Positions 1 to 8,271 of a stretch of DNA of 64,000 nucleotides are shown in pieces. The first letter of the stretch is position 1, and every line of letters begins with the position of its first letter. The DNA comes from Ferruginibacter sp. (GTDB taxonomy: Bacteria; Bacteroidota; Bacteroidia; Chitinophagales; Chitinophagaceae): assembly GCA_028288705.1 (NCBI GenBank), contig JAQBNH010000003.1, forward strand, positions 62,001 to 126,000. Direction: 5' to 3'. The notes beneath the pieces are model-generated. The model was not told the DNA's origin. It was given only the letters and a program-made list of their open reading frames with translations, and did no database searches. A program made the translations under genes and the position numbers.

Positions 1-1
1 C

Positions 2-721
2 TCGGTTCTAGGCCGCCTGATGAAAGAGCATGGTCATACGATCGTGCAGGTGATGAGCCGCGATTCTCAACATGCCAGCAACCTGGCCAATCTTCTTAAC
101 GCCGAAGCCAGTGATTTCTCCGGTATTGTAAATCAAACAGCGGAACTGATCGTGATCGCGGTCGCCGATGCAGGTATCCATAATGTATTACCGCAGATCA
201 CCGCCAATAACCGCCTCGTGGTACATACGGCCGGATCCGTATCGAAAGATGTGCTGCAAAAATATTCTTCCAACTACGGTGTATTGTACCCGCTGCAAAG
301 CCTGCGGAAAGAAATGGACCAAATTCCACCCATTCCTTTTTTGGTGGATGGAAGCGATGAAGGCTGTATTGTTTTCCTGGAAGAATTTGCCCGCAGTTTA
401 TCCTCCAGCGTGCAGCGCACAACGGATGAAGAACGCTTAAAACTGCATACAGCGGCAGTGATCGTGAGCAATTTCACCAATCACTTATATGCGATCGCGG
501 AAGATTTTTGTACAAAGGAATCCCTGGATTTTAATATGCTGAAACCATTGATCATGGAAACAGCGCATCGCATTCAGCATGCTTCACCTGCAGCGGTTCA
601 GACCGGTCCGGCCGTGCGAAAAGATATCCAGACACTGGATAAACACCTGCGCCTGCTCGTAAATTATCCCAAATTAAAAACGACTTATATGCGGCTGACG
701 GATAGTATTATGAATCCATGA
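2..721 (+). CDS. Rossmann-like/DUF2520 domain protein (5' end outside window)
   Basis: The reading frame is open from base 2, ahead of the first ATG at base 20, and encodes SVLGRLMKEHGHTIVQVMSR, which matches the second half of an N-terminal Rossmann beta-alpha-beta unit. The glycine-rich dinucleotide loop and true start therefore lie upstream of the window. The rest resembles the NADP-binding fold followed by the helical DUF2520 domain, with the characteristic stretch GVLYPLQSLRKE at about residue 90 of the visible part. The fold is related to pyrroline-5-carboxylate reductase and F420-dependent oxidoreductases, but no substrate is established. It ends in TGA at 719-721. In relatives I recall this gene directly before kdsC; here about 1.8 kb intervenes. 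Confidence 0.85.
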   Translation, partial: SVLGRLMKEHGHTIVQVMSRDSQHASNLANLLNAEASDFSGIVNQTAELIVIAVADAGIHNVLPQITANNRLVVHTAGSVSKDVLQKYSSNYGVLYPLQSLRKEMDQIPPIPFLVDGSDEGCIVFLEEFARSLSSSVQRTTDEERLKLHTAAVIVSNFTNHLYAIAEDFCTKESLDFNMLKPLIMETAHRIQHASPAAVQTGPAVRKDIQTLDKHLRLLVNYPKLKTTYMRLTDSIMNP

Positions 722-1088
722 GGGAGGGGGTGGTTGAGTAGTTGATTAGTTTGGCGACCGTAATTTGGAATTAGTAATTAGGAATTTGGATGTAGCGTTT
801 ACCAAATTGTTAGCACTGTTAGGTGTTGAGGAGGTAATTGGTTAAATGCATCGTTGAAACCCTTGATGGATATCAGCTGAATGTTAAAACCTAAACGTTA
901 GCAGCGTTACAAGTTATTGGATTCTTTGACCTGACGGCAAGGCAACAAGTCGAAGAGACCAATACCCAATTACAAATTCCTATCAGCCCATCAACTATCT
1001 AACCTTTAGTCCTCAACAATTAATTCCTTTTTAAATCAGCAGAGACTTGCACCCAATTCCCAATCACTAGTCAACCAATTCCCAACAA
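722..1088. repeat. Gene-free spacer with a degenerate inverted repeat
   Basis: No convincing ORF. The left part (about 735-790) is made of purine-rich AATTAGTAATTAGGAATT-like units, and the right part (about 959-1086) carries the complementary pyrimidine-rich units (CCCAATTACAAATTCC, CCAATTCCCAACAACTAATT). The two arms face each other, so a long imperfect hairpin is possible, around a core with GTTAGCA-type motifs at about 810-905. I see no transposase or clean target duplication. Confidence 0.45.
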
Positions 1089-1739
1089 CTAATTATGCGG
1101 AAATATTATATCCGTCTGCACCCTGTACGGGTCGCGCAGTTTGCCTTTTTCATCTTTAGGATCACCAACATATTGCTCGTAAGGCGGAGCCGTACGTTTC
1201 TTTTTGTGTGAGGTCAGCCAGTCGTTCAGGGCTTCGTAACCCATGATCGTAATATCGTACGGACCGAAGAAATGCGCCACCACGGCACTGTCGCCACCAA
1301 TGGATCTTACAAAAAAGTTCTTCGGAAGTTTTGCCGGTTTTTTATCGATCGGGAGTCCGGCCTCGAAAAAGAAAGGACTGCCCTGCGTTTTATACCAGGC
1401 AATCGGCGCGCCGGTCACTTTTAATTTATTGGTGGCGATTACCTGCTGCAGTTTGTTTGTATAGATGTCTGCGAGTTTCCGGGAGATCCTTTCGCTGCTC
1501 GATGCGCTGTCTTTTGTGTAAAGTACGAGCTGCTTAATGGCAACGGTGTCCGTAATATTTACGATGGGGGCTTTCCGCACAGGCGTTTTGGGTTCCAGCG
1601 CAGCGCTGTCGATCGTGATTTTATGTCGCTTCGCCGTATCTGATCCCGCAGCCGTTTTTGTATCCTTACTATGACATGCAGCCAGGCAAAGTACAATCGC
1701 GGGGATAATATATGATTTGAGATGGAAATTCAATTGCAT
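1089..1739 (-). CDS. Hypothetical lipoprotein
   Basis: 216 residues. The N-terminus has a basic start, a hydrophobic stretch and a lipobox LAAC at about residues 19-22, so the mature protein should be lipid-anchored at the periplasmic or outer membrane face. The next 40 residues are a Lys/Thr/Ser-rich linker. The C-terminal 140 residues form a compact domain with no motif I recognise; it contains GGDSAVVAHFFGPYDITIMG and ends in a Lys/Asp-rich tail. It is divergent from the ferredoxin gene and stands alone on its strand. Function unknown. Confidence 0.75.
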   Translation of the reverse strand: MQLNFHLKSYIIPAIVLCLAACHSKDTKTAAGSDTAKRHKITIDSAALEPKTPVRKAPIVNITDTVAIKQLVLYTKDSASSSERISRKLADIYTNKLQQVIATNKLKVTGAPIAWYKTQGSPFFFEAGLPIDKKPAKLPKNFFVRSIGGDSAVVAHFFGPYDITIMGYEALNDWLTSHKKKRTAPPYEQYVGDPKDEKGKLRDPYRVQTDIIFPHN

Positions 1740-1852
1740 GAGGTTTTATTAAATGATACGGGAATAAAAGATTCGCGGGCAAATTAGGCAAATATGTGCT
1801 GAATCCGAAGTTTTAAGCAAAACACAGATTTTCCACAATTGGTAATTTACAC

Positions 1853-1860
1853 TAGGTTTG
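1853..1860 (+). promoter_or_regulatory. Bacteroidota -7 element for fdx
   Basis: TAGGTTTG fits TAnnTTTG. It would place transcription start near 1866, downstream of an in-frame ATG at 1858, and thus supports the second ATG at 1879 as the real start of the ferredoxin. No good TTG at the -33 spacing was seen. Confidence 0.55.
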
Positions 1861-1878
1861 CAATCCGAAATTTGCAGT

Positions 1879-2214
1879 ATGTATAGTATAACGTTTAAGT
1901 TTGAACAGAAAGGATTAGCGCCGGTGACCATCGAAAACATCGAACCTGAACAATCCATCCTGGAGGTGGCCCTGAAAAATGATATCGACCTTCACCATAA
2001 TTGCGGCGGTGTTTGTGCCTGCAGCACTTGTCATGTTTATGTTGAAACGGGAGAGGACCTGGTAGAAGAATTAAGTGATCGTGAAGAAGATTTTATTGAT
2101 CGCGCCATTAATCCGCGCCTGAATTCCCGCCTTAGTTGCCAGTGTGTATTGAACGCGGGCTCCGGGAATATTACGGTAACCCTGCCTGATCAAACACAGT
2201 TCCTGGGAGAATAA
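1879..2214 (+). CDS. fdx: [2Fe-2S] ferredoxin, adrenodoxin/ISC type
   Basis: 111 residues from the chosen ATG; an upstream ATG at 1858 would add seven residues but lies between the -7 element and the probable transcription start. The plant/adrenodoxin-type cluster pattern C-x5-C-x2-C is present at Cys42, Cys48 and Cys51, with the fourth ligand Cys87 in RLSCQC. Two extra cysteines (46 and 89) flank ligands, as in some ISC ferredoxins. The protein should shuttle electrons in Fe-S cluster assembly, and the iscX gene 31 bp downstream supports that role. IscS, IscU and the chaperones are not in the window. Confidence 0.9.
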   Translation: MYSITFKFEQKGLAPVTIENIEPEQSILEVALKNDIDLHHNCGGVCACSTCHVYVETGEDLVEELSDREEDFIDRAINPRLNSRLSCQCVLNAGSGNITVTLPDQTQFLGE

Positions 2215-2245
2215 TCAACCTATCAATCTATCCTCAAACAATCAT

Positions 2246-2482
2246 ATGAGTTTTGAACCCCCGATCTACTGGAGCGATTACGAAGATATCGCCCTGAAAT
2301 TATACGAACGTTTTGGTGATGATTTTAACGAAGGGAAAATTTACCGGATCCGTTTCACCGACCTGCGTAAATGGGTATTGGAAATCCCGGATTTTGCCGG
2401 TAAACCGGAAGACAGTAACGAAGGCCATCTCGAGAAGATCCAGAGCACCTGGGTGTACGAGTGGCGTGATGGTCAGAAATAA
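2246..2482 (+). CDS. iscX: Fe-S assembly protein IscX
   Basis: 78 residues, acidic, matching the IscX (YfhJ) family: WSDYEDIALKLYERF, then VRFTDL-like IRFTDLRKW, then the conserved DF...P..SNEGHLEKIQ segment and a C-terminal WVYEW. IscX binds IscS and ferrous iron and modulates the cysteine desulfurase. It is slightly longer than the 66-residue E. coli protein, through a short N-terminal extension and a GDDFNEGKIY insertion. It sits between fdx and kdsC, with 8 bp to the latter, so it is probably in one transcript with both. Confidence 0.92.
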   Translation: MSFEPPIYWSDYEDIALKLYERFGDDFNEGKIYRIRFTDLRKWVLEIPDFAGKPEDSNEGHLEKIQSTWVYEWRDGQK

Positions 2483-2490
2483 TTTCACGT

Positions 2491-3012
2491 ATGAACCTTT
2501 TGTCTCTTTTTAAACCAATCCGGTTATTTGTGCTGGACATCGACGGTGTGCTAACCGATGGCAGCCTGCTTGTGCTGAATGACGGTCAGCTCGCGCGCCG
2601 GATGAATATCAAAGATGGTTATGCTTTACAGCTCGCGATAAAAAGAGGGTATAAGATCCTGGTGATCTCCGGCGGTACTTCCGAAGCAGTGAAGATCCGC
2701 CTGGAAAAACTGGGAGTGAAAGATGTATTTATCAATGCTACCCATAAGAAGGACCTGTTGCTGAAGTATGTTGCCAATCATGACCTGGCCTGGACGGAAG
2801 TGTTGTATATGGGCGATGATATCCCGGACCTTAAACCCATGCAAATGGTGGGGCTGGCCTGTTGTCCTTTTGACGCCGTACCGGAGATCAGGAGTATCGC
2901 GCAGTATATTTCACCGGTGAAAGGGGGAGAAGGCTGTGTTCGCGATATCATCGAAAAAGTGATGAAACTGAACGGGCACTGGCATGATGACGAAGAAACG
3001 CCTTCGCAATAA
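2491..3012 (+). CDS. kdsC: KdsC-type HAD phosphatase (Kdo-8-phosphate phosphatase)
   Basis: 173 residues, the usual length for the capless C0 HAD family that works as a tetramer. Motif I is DIDGVLTDG, with Asp16 as nucleophile and Asp18 as general acid; motif II is ISGG; motif III lysine is in HKKDLL; motif IV is MGDDIPD. These are typical of KdsC, which removes phosphate from 3-deoxy-D-manno-octulosonate 8-phosphate to supply Kdo for the lipid A core. It follows iscX by 8 bp. YrbI-like relatives with other sugar phosphates are the main alternative. Confidence 0.9.
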   Translation: MNLLSLFKPIRLFVLDIDGVLTDGSLLVLNDGQLARRMNIKDGYALQLAIKRGYKILVISGGTSEAVKIRLEKLGVKDVFINATHKKDLLLKYVANHDLAWTEVLYMGDDIPDLKPMQMVGLACCPFDAVPEIRSIAQYISPVKGGEGCVRDIIEKVMKLNGHWHDDEETPSQ

Positions 3013-3056
3013 ATTACTGCGGTAACTTCACCGCGCAATAATAATTGAACGCTTTA

Positions 3057-3995
3057 ATGAAAACGATCGGAGCATTTTTACGGTTGACGCGCTGGCCCAA
3101 TCTTGTTTTCATTGGCTTAACCCAGGCACTGTTTTATTTTTCCCTTTTTCATTCCTTACTCAATCAGCAATCTTACCCGCATGGCCACCGGCTTTTCCTG
3201 TTGCTCGTTGTGGCGTCCATACTCATCGCGGCTGCAGGTTATATCATCAACGATTATTTCGACCTGCAGATCGATGCCGTTAATAAGCCGGAAAAAGTGG
3301 TGGTGGATAAAGAAGTGAAGCGTCGCTGGGCGATCATGTGGCACCTGGTTTTCTCCGCCGTGGGCATTTTGCTCAGTATTTTTATCAGTTACAAAACGGG
3401 CTCCTGGGTAATTACGATCGCCAACATTTGTTGCGTGATCTTACTCTGGTTTTACTCCACCACGTTCAAAAAAAGATTGCTGAGCGGAAACATCATTATC
3501 GCCGCTTTAACGGCATGGGTGATCATCGTAATGTATTTTTTTTCCGGTGCCGATCATAAGGTTTGGTTTGCAGATGACCACCTCTATGATGCACGCAAAT
3601 TATTTAAGTTTACGATCCTTTACGCCGGGTTCGCGTTTATCGTTTCGCTGGTGCGCGAAGCGTTGAAAGACCTGGAAGATATAGAAGGCGATGCCCGTTA
3701 TCATTGCCGCACGATGCCGATCGTTTGGGGCGTTCCGGCTGCGAAAGTGTTTATAGCAGTATGGCTGATCGTTTGTATCTCTTCCCTGGCGATCGTGCAA
3801 TTGTACGCCTGGAAATCTGGCTGGCGGCTGATCGTGGGATATAATATTATTACCATCATCTTTCCGCTCTGCTGGATCCTCCAAAAATTATATACCGCAG
3901 TGTCTAAAGAAGATTACCATACCCTGAGCTCCGCGGTAAAATTTGTCATGTTAGCCGGTATCCTATCCATGGCCTTTTTTCGTTTTTTGAATTAA
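3057..3995 (+). CDS. UbiA-family prenyltransferase (geranylgeranylglycerol-phosphate type)
   Basis: 312 residues from the ATG at 3057; a TTG at 3045 would add four. It is a multi-pass membrane protein with about eight hydrophobic segments. The two Mg-prenyl diphosphate motifs of UbiA enzymes are present: NDYFDLQIDAVNKPEK near residue 65 and DLEDIEGD near residue 205. It transfers a prenyl group from a prenyl diphosphate to an acceptor in the inner membrane. Bacteroidota members are commonly labelled geranylgeranylglycerol-phosphate geranylgeranyltransferase, but the acceptor cannot be read from sequence. Only 4 bp separate it from maf. Confidence 0.85.
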   Translation: MKTIGAFLRLTRWPNLVFIGLTQALFYFSLFHSLLNQQSYPHGHRLFLLLVVASILIAAAGYIINDYFDLQIDAVNKPEKVVVDKEVKRRWAIMWHLVFSAVGILLSIFISYKTGSWVITIANICCVILLWFYSTTFKKRLLSGNIIIAALTAWVIIVMYFFSGADHKVWFADDHLYDARKLFKFTILYAGFAFIVSLVREALKDLEDIEGDARYHCRTMPIVWGVPAAKVFIAVWLIVCISSLAIVQLYAWKSGWRLIVGYNIITIIFPLCWILQKLYTAVSKEDYHTLSSAVKFVMLAGILSMAFFRFLN

Positions 3996-3999
3996 GCTT

Positions 4000-4563
4000 A
4001 TGCAAAAAATAATTCTCGCCTCCCAATCGCCGCGCCGCAGCCAGTTGCTGAGCTGGGCGGAAGTTCCGTTCGAAGTATTGGTCACGGGCGCTGATGAAAG
4101 TTTCCCGGATGGTTTAAGTTTCGAAGAAACGGCGATCCATATTGCCCGCAATAAAGCCCTTGCTGCAAAGTCACTTGCCTCCGGAAAGCTACCGGTATTG
4201 GCTGCAGATACGATCGTAATCTGGAACAACCAGGTAATTGGTAAACCGGCAGACCGTGACGATGCCATCCGCATTTTAACCAGCCTCGCCGGGTCTCACC
4301 ATCGCGTAACAACAGGTGTGGTGATCCTCCATGAAAAAAAAGAGATCGCTTTTGCAGAAACAACGGAAGTGTCTTTTCACCCGCTCACAAAAGAACAAAT
4401 TGAATTTTACGTAGATCAATACAAGCCTTACGATAAAGCCGGCGCTTATGCTATCCAGGAATGGATCGGCGTGGTGGGTATCCGATCGATCCAGGGCGAT
4501 TTCTATAATGTGATGGGTTTGCCTGTGAGCCGGGTTGTACAAGCCTTACAACAATTGGGTTAA
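4000..4563 (+). CDS. maf: Maf-like nucleoside triphosphate pyrophosphatase
   Basis: 187 residues, the normal length. It begins with the Maf signature ILASQSPRRSQLL and ends with IQGDFYNVMGLPVSRV, both hallmarks of the family; AADTIV carries the catalytic Asp. The SPRR form matches the YhdE-type subgroup, which hydrolyses dTTP, UTP and modified pyrimidine nucleotides to monophosphates, rather than the YceF m7GTP subgroup. It acts in nucleotide-pool cleansing and was historically linked to septum inhibition. It is last in the tight kdsC-ubiA-maf run. Confidence 0.93.
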   Translation: MQKIILASQSPRRSQLLSWAEVPFEVLVTGADESFPDGLSFEETAIHIARNKALAAKSLASGKLPVLAADTIVIWNNQVIGKPADRDDAIRILTSLAGSHHRVTTGVVILHEKKEIAFAETTEVSFHPLTKEQIEFYVDQYKPYDKAGAYAIQEWIGVVGIRSIQGDFYNVMGLPVSRVVQALQQLG

Positions 4564-4658
4564 GAAATGCTGGTTATTTTCTCCTGTTGCTGCTGATTAT
4601 TTCCTGCCGGATATGTTGAGCGCCGTTATAATTTGGAAGGAAATTTTTCCATCCACCA

Positions 4659-5978
4659 ATGACTGAACGCCTCCTGCAATACATCTGGCAATTCCGCTAT
4701 TTCGATCATGCGGATTTAACCACGACCAGCGGCCTGCGGGTAAAAATCATCCGGCAGGGGCAACTCAATCATAACCAGGGCCCGGATTTCCTGGATGCAC
4801 AACTGGAAATTGACGGAACAGTATGGGCAGGAACGGTTGAATTACATACCATCGCTTCCGAATGGATACAACACGGCCACAGCGATGATCCCAATTACAA
4901 CAACGTGATCCTGCACGTGGTTTGGAAAGAAGATGTTGTCCTCAATCTAGCTTTTCCCACACTGGAGTTACAATCACGTATCAGCGGAATCCTCCTGGAA
5001 CGTTACCAGCAGCTCATGCAATCCCCCAGTTTTATACCCTGCCAGTCTGCACTTAACACGATATCTCCGTTATTGCTGGTCGCATGTAAAGATCGCATGC
5101 TGGCAGAAAGGCTGGAGCTTTCGGTTCAACATATAAAACAATTGCTGCTGGAAAATAACCAGCATTGGGAAGAAACGTTCTGGTGGATGCTGGCGCGGAA
5201 CTATGGCATGCATGTCAACAACGATGCCTTTGAACAGATCGCACGTTCTTTGCCGCTAAACCTGCTGGGTAAACATCAAAACCAGTTGCTGCAAATCGAA
5301 GCTTTATTATTCGGGCAGGCGGGATTATTGCTGGCGAAATTTGATGAGGCTTATCCAAAAATGCTGCAAAAAGAATATCGTTTCCTGCAGAAAAAATTAG
5401 GCTTAAAAACGGTGAGTATTCCGGTCTATTTTTTACGGATGCGGCCCGCGAATTTTCCCTCCCTACGCCTGGCACAACTCGCGGCAGTGCTGCAGCAGAG
5501 CCGACCATTATTTTCAACGATCAAAGAAGCAAGCTCGGTAAAAAACGTCATGCAACTGCTCAACATTGCCCCCAATGATTATTGGCTATATCATTACCGG
5601 TTTGACAAAACAGGCGAACATAAACTCAAAATGCCCGGCACGCAAATGTTGCAGCATATCGTGATCAACACGGTGGTGCCGGTATTATTTGCCTACGCTG
5701 TTATCCATAAAAACGAGCACCTGAAATTAAAAGCGTTGAAATGGCTTTCGGAAATGCCGGCAGAAGAGAACCGGATCAGCAAAGGCTTTAAACAACTCGG
5801 AATAAAATGCAGCAACGCAGGAGACAGCCAGGCATTGCTGCAGCTCAAACAACAATACTGCGATCAAAAAAATTGCCTCCAATGCAGTATTGGCAATGCC
5901 TTATTATCGGGTAAAGAGGAGGACATTACTGCCAGATGTAATTCGCGACGATCTCCAGGTCCGGGTGCAGGCTTTTGA
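4659..5978 (+). CDS. DUF2851 family protein
   Basis: 439 residues. The N-terminus (LLQYIWQFRYFDHADLTTTSG, then NHNQGPDFLDAQLEIDG and GTVELHTIASEWIQHGH) matches DUF2851, a family found almost only in Bacteroidota, with no known function. The conserved Asp, His and Glu residues in GPDF and VELH suggest a nuclease-like or hydrolase core, but this is inference. Near the C-terminus a cysteine cluster (CDQKNCLQCSIG) is conserved in the family. The last 17 codons run into the 3' end of the opposing OsmC gene. It starts 95 bp after maf; an imperfect -7-like TATAATTTG lies just upstream. Confidence 0.85.
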   Translation: MTERLLQYIWQFRYFDHADLTTTSGLRVKIIRQGQLNHNQGPDFLDAQLEIDGTVWAGTVELHTIASEWIQHGHSDDPNYNNVILHVVWKEDVVLNLAFPTLELQSRISGILLERYQQLMQSPSFIPCQSALNTISPLLLVACKDRMLAERLELSVQHIKQLLLENNQHWEETFWWMLARNYGMHVNNDAFEQIARSLPLNLLGKHQNQLLQIEALLFGQAGLLLAKFDEAYPKMLQKEYRFLQKKLGLKTVSIPVYFLRMRPANFPSLRLAQLAAVLQQSRPLFSTIKEASSVKNVMQLLNIAPNDYWLYHYRFDKTGEHKLKMPGTQMLQHIVINTVVPVLFAYAVIHKNEHLKLKALKWLSEMPAEENRISKGFKQLGIKCSNAGDSQALLQLKQQYCDQKNCLQCSIGNALLSGKEEDITARCNSRRSPGPGAGF

Positions 5979-6333
5979 TCACGGGGCAATTGTCACCAAT
6001 TTTCTGAAAGAGTTCGCGGTCTTTCTGCTCCAGTTTCAGCGCCGACGGCATATGTAGTGTTAATTCAATTTTACCAATCCTTCGTGGATCTGCGAGCATA
6101 TGTTTGGTCACGTCGATCTTCGTATCTGAAAGATCCACCTGCATATCGGCAGCTCTTATGCCCATCGTTGTGATCATACAGGTGGCTAAAGAAATGCAAA
6201 GGGTATCTGTCGGACTGAATCTTTCGCCTTTCCCACGGTTATCCGTAGGGGCATCTGTTTCCACGATGCTGCTGCTTTGCAGGTGAGTACATTCACAACG
6301 TAAATCTCCTTTATATATAACCGTAGCTGTCAT
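5926..6333 (-). CDS. OsmC family peroxiredoxin-like protein
   Basis: 135 residues, typical OsmC/Ohr size. It has the two family cysteines, one in LATCMITTMG near residue 52 and one in GDNCPVIKSLHPDLE near residue 115, which in OsmC/Ohr proteins form the redox pair that reduces organic hydroperoxides. GKGERFSPTDTLCISL is the usual helix leading to the first cysteine. It resembles the YhfA-like branch more than Ohr itself. Its last 53 bp overlap the 3' end of the convergent DUF2851 gene, so mutual transcriptional interference is possible. Confidence 0.88.
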   Translation of the reverse strand: MTATVIYKGDLRCECTHLQSSSIVETDAPTDNRGKGERFSPTDTLCISLATCMITTMGIRAADMQVDLSDTKIDVTKHMLADPRRIGKIELTLHMPSALKLEQKDRELFQKIGDNCPVIKSLHPDLEIVANYIWQ

Positions 6334-6410
6334 TTTTTCGTATTTATAATTAATAAGTTATAGTGCAGCGCTTCTTTTCGCAATTGACTCTTTGATAGAG
6401 CGCAGCATAC

Positions 6411-6418
6411 TATTTTTG
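6411..6418 (+). promoter_or_regulatory. -7 element for the 6447 gene
   Basis: TATTTTTG fits TAnnTTTG exactly and lies 28 bp before the ATG. TTTG at 6391-6394 is 16 bp upstream, a little short for a -33 element; TTG at 6384-6386 is 24 bp upstream, a little long. Confidence 0.5.
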
Positions 6419-6446
6419 CATAAATTTACTTAAGTAAAGAGCATAC

Positions 6447-7229
6447 ATGAAGAAATTATTTTTTATAATACTTGCGGGCAGCCTGATTTCGCCGGCACTG
6501 GCACAGGATAAATCTGTAAAGCAAAGCAAGAAGGAAGAACGCCGCCTGCGCATCAACGCGATCGCAAAACAGGAGGAAGAAGGGGTGATTAAATACACGA
6601 AACATACTGTTGTAGGTGGTAAATTCACTTCAGATGGTTACGGCGGATTTGTAGAGATCGGCCGCGCTCAATCCATTCAACGCAGCCTCTTATATCAATT
6701 GGAGATTACGGAAAGAAAGCATCAGAAGGAAGAAAAGCAATCACTCTATAACAACACCGCACCGCTGATCTTTGGTAAGATAAATTTTTTATATCCTGTT
6801 AAACTCGGTGTGCAGCAGCAATTTTTGCTCGGCAATAAAGGCAATAAAAACGGTGTGGCCATTACAGCAAATGTGGGTGGGGGAGTGATCGCCGGTTTGT
6901 TGCGCCCGTATAATGTGGAGATCGATTCAGCGGGGCAAAGGATGTTCGTGAATTATCAAACCGACAGTGCAGCTTATTTCAATTACGCGAATTATATCGG
7001 CGGACCGAACTTCGGTACCGGCTGGAAGCAGGTAAAAGTTCGCCCGGGTATTTACTTAAAACCTGCGCTCCGCTTCGATTACGGCAAATACAACGAAATG
7101 GTGAATGCGCTGGAAGTTGGGCTGATCGCTGAATTATATAGTAAGGAAATTCAGCAGATGATCTATAGCAAACCGCAGAAATTCTTTTTCTCGGCCTACG
7201 TTTCCCTGATGTTCGGTCGCAGGAAATAA
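6447..7229 (+). CDS. Hypothetical exported protein, possible outer-membrane barrel
   Basis: 260 residues with a clear signal peptide (cleavage after PALAQ, residue 20), followed by a Lys/Glu-rich segment. The remaining 200 residues alternate short polar turns and amphipathic strands such as VAITANVGGGVIAGL and VNALEVGLIAELYS and finish with FFSAYVSLMFGRRK. A terminal aromatic-rich strand of this kind is common in small outer-membrane barrels. I recognise no named family and can give no substrate. It has its own promoter and is monocistronic. Confidence 0.7.
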   Translation: MKKLFFIILAGSLISPALAQDKSVKQSKKEERRLRINAIAKQEEEGVIKYTKHTVVGGKFTSDGYGGFVEIGRAQSIQRSLLYQLEITERKHQKEEKQSLYNNTAPLIFGKINFLYPVKLGVQQQFLLGNKGNKNGVAITANVGGGVIAGLLRPYNVEIDSAGQRMFVNYQTDSAAYFNYANYIGGPNFGTGWKQVKVRPGIYLKPALRFDYGKYNEMVNALEVGLIAELYSKEIQQMIYSKPQKFFFSAYVSLMFGRRK

Positions 7230-7270
7230 TCAGAAAATTTATTCGGGCATCATTACTTCGTTAAACATTG

Positions 7271-7301
7271 TTGCGCCGGACCGTTGTACAGCATAACTTT
7301 G
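7271..7301 (+). promoter_or_regulatory. Promoter of lipA
   Basis: TTG at 7271-7273, a 20-bp spacer and TAACTTTG at 7294-7301 form one of the best matches in the window to the Bacteroidota sigma-A promoter. The lipA ATG follows 26 bp after the -7 element. Confidence 0.7.
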
Positions 7302-7327
7302 CGGATCAATCAAAAAATTAGTCGCTA

Positions 7328-8251
7328 ATGTCTTGCGGAACTGTTGTAGAGGAAACATTTCTCCCCGTAAAAAAGCCAACCTGGCTACGCGTAAAATTGC
7401 CGATCGGCGAAGAATTTAAGCAGGTGCGTAACCTGGTTGATACCCATAAATTGCATACGATTTGTGAAAGTGGCAATTGCCCGAACATGGGGGAGTGCTG
7501 GGGTGCCGGTACGGCCACATTCATGATCCTGGGTAATATATGCACCCGCAGTTGTGGCTTCTGTGCTGTTGCCACCGGTCGTCCGCTGGAGGCAGACTGG
7601 GATGAACCGCAGCGAGTGGCTGAAGCTATTCACCTGATGAAAGTGAAGCATGCCGTTATTACCTCTGTTGACCGCGATGAACTGTCCGACGGCGGAAGCA
7701 TCATCTGGGAAAATACCATACGCGCAGTAAAATCATTGAATCCCGGCACTACATTAGAAACTTTGATTCCTGATTTTAAAGGGAAGCGTCAGCAGGAAAA
7801 TATTCAGCGCATTATCAATGCAGCACCTCACGTAGTGAGTCACAATATCGAAACAACGGAAACGCTTACCCGCCAGGTGCGTATCCAGGCGAAATACCGT
7901 ACAAGCCTGGAAACGCTGAGCATCCTGAAACGTGGTGGTATGCGCACGAAGAGCGGCATCATGCTCGGCCTCGGCGAAACAAAGGAAGGCGTTGTTCAAA
8001 CATTACGCGACCTGAAAGATCATGGCGTGGATGTGGTAACGATCGGGCAATACCTGCAACCAAGCAAAAAACACCTGGCCGTGCAACGGTTTGTGCATCC
8101 TGACGAATTTGCCGAATACCGCGAAATAGGCTACCAGCTTGGGTTAGACTATGTAGAAAGCGGGCCCCTGGTTCGTTCCTCTTATCATAGTGAAAAACAT
8201 GTGATTCCCAATTGGGGCCGCGACAAATGGCTGGCCGAAAAAAACAATTAG
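7328..8251 (+). CDS. lipA: Lipoyl synthase
   Basis: 307 residues. LipA is a radical SAM enzyme that inserts two sulfur atoms into octanoyl groups on lipoyl domains. Both clusters are visible: the auxiliary cluster motif C-x4-C-x5-C at Cys46, Cys51 and Cys57, and the radical SAM motif C-x3-C-x2-C at Cys72, Cys76 and Cys79 (CTRSCGFC). The C-terminal RSSYHSE, with the serine that ligates the auxiliary cluster, is also there. Partner lipB is not in the window. The glycosidase gene begins 20 bp downstream and may be cotranscribed. Confidence 0.97.
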   Translation: MSCGTVVEETFLPVKKPTWLRVKLPIGEEFKQVRNLVDTHKLHTICESGNCPNMGECWGAGTATFMILGNICTRSCGFCAVATGRPLEADWDEPQRVAEAIHLMKVKHAVITSVDRDELSDGGSIIWENTIRAVKSLNPGTTLETLIPDFKGKRQQENIQRIINAAPHVVSHNIETTETLTRQVRIQAKYRTSLETLSILKRGGMRTKSGIMLGLGETKEGVVQTLRDLKDHGVDVVTIGQYLQPSKKHLAVQRFVHPDEFAEYREIGYQLGLDYVESGPLVRSSYHSEKHVIPNWGRDKWLAEKNN

Positions 8252-8271
8252 TTCCTTTCAAAAATAATGGC

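Noticed and set aside
1749..1958. Minus-strand ORF upstream of and overlapping fdx
   Set aside because: Overlaps the promoter and start of the ferredoxin and has no signal or domain.
5215..5517. 100-codon minus-strand ORF inside DUF2851
   Set aside because: Antisense to a conserved gene, no domain.
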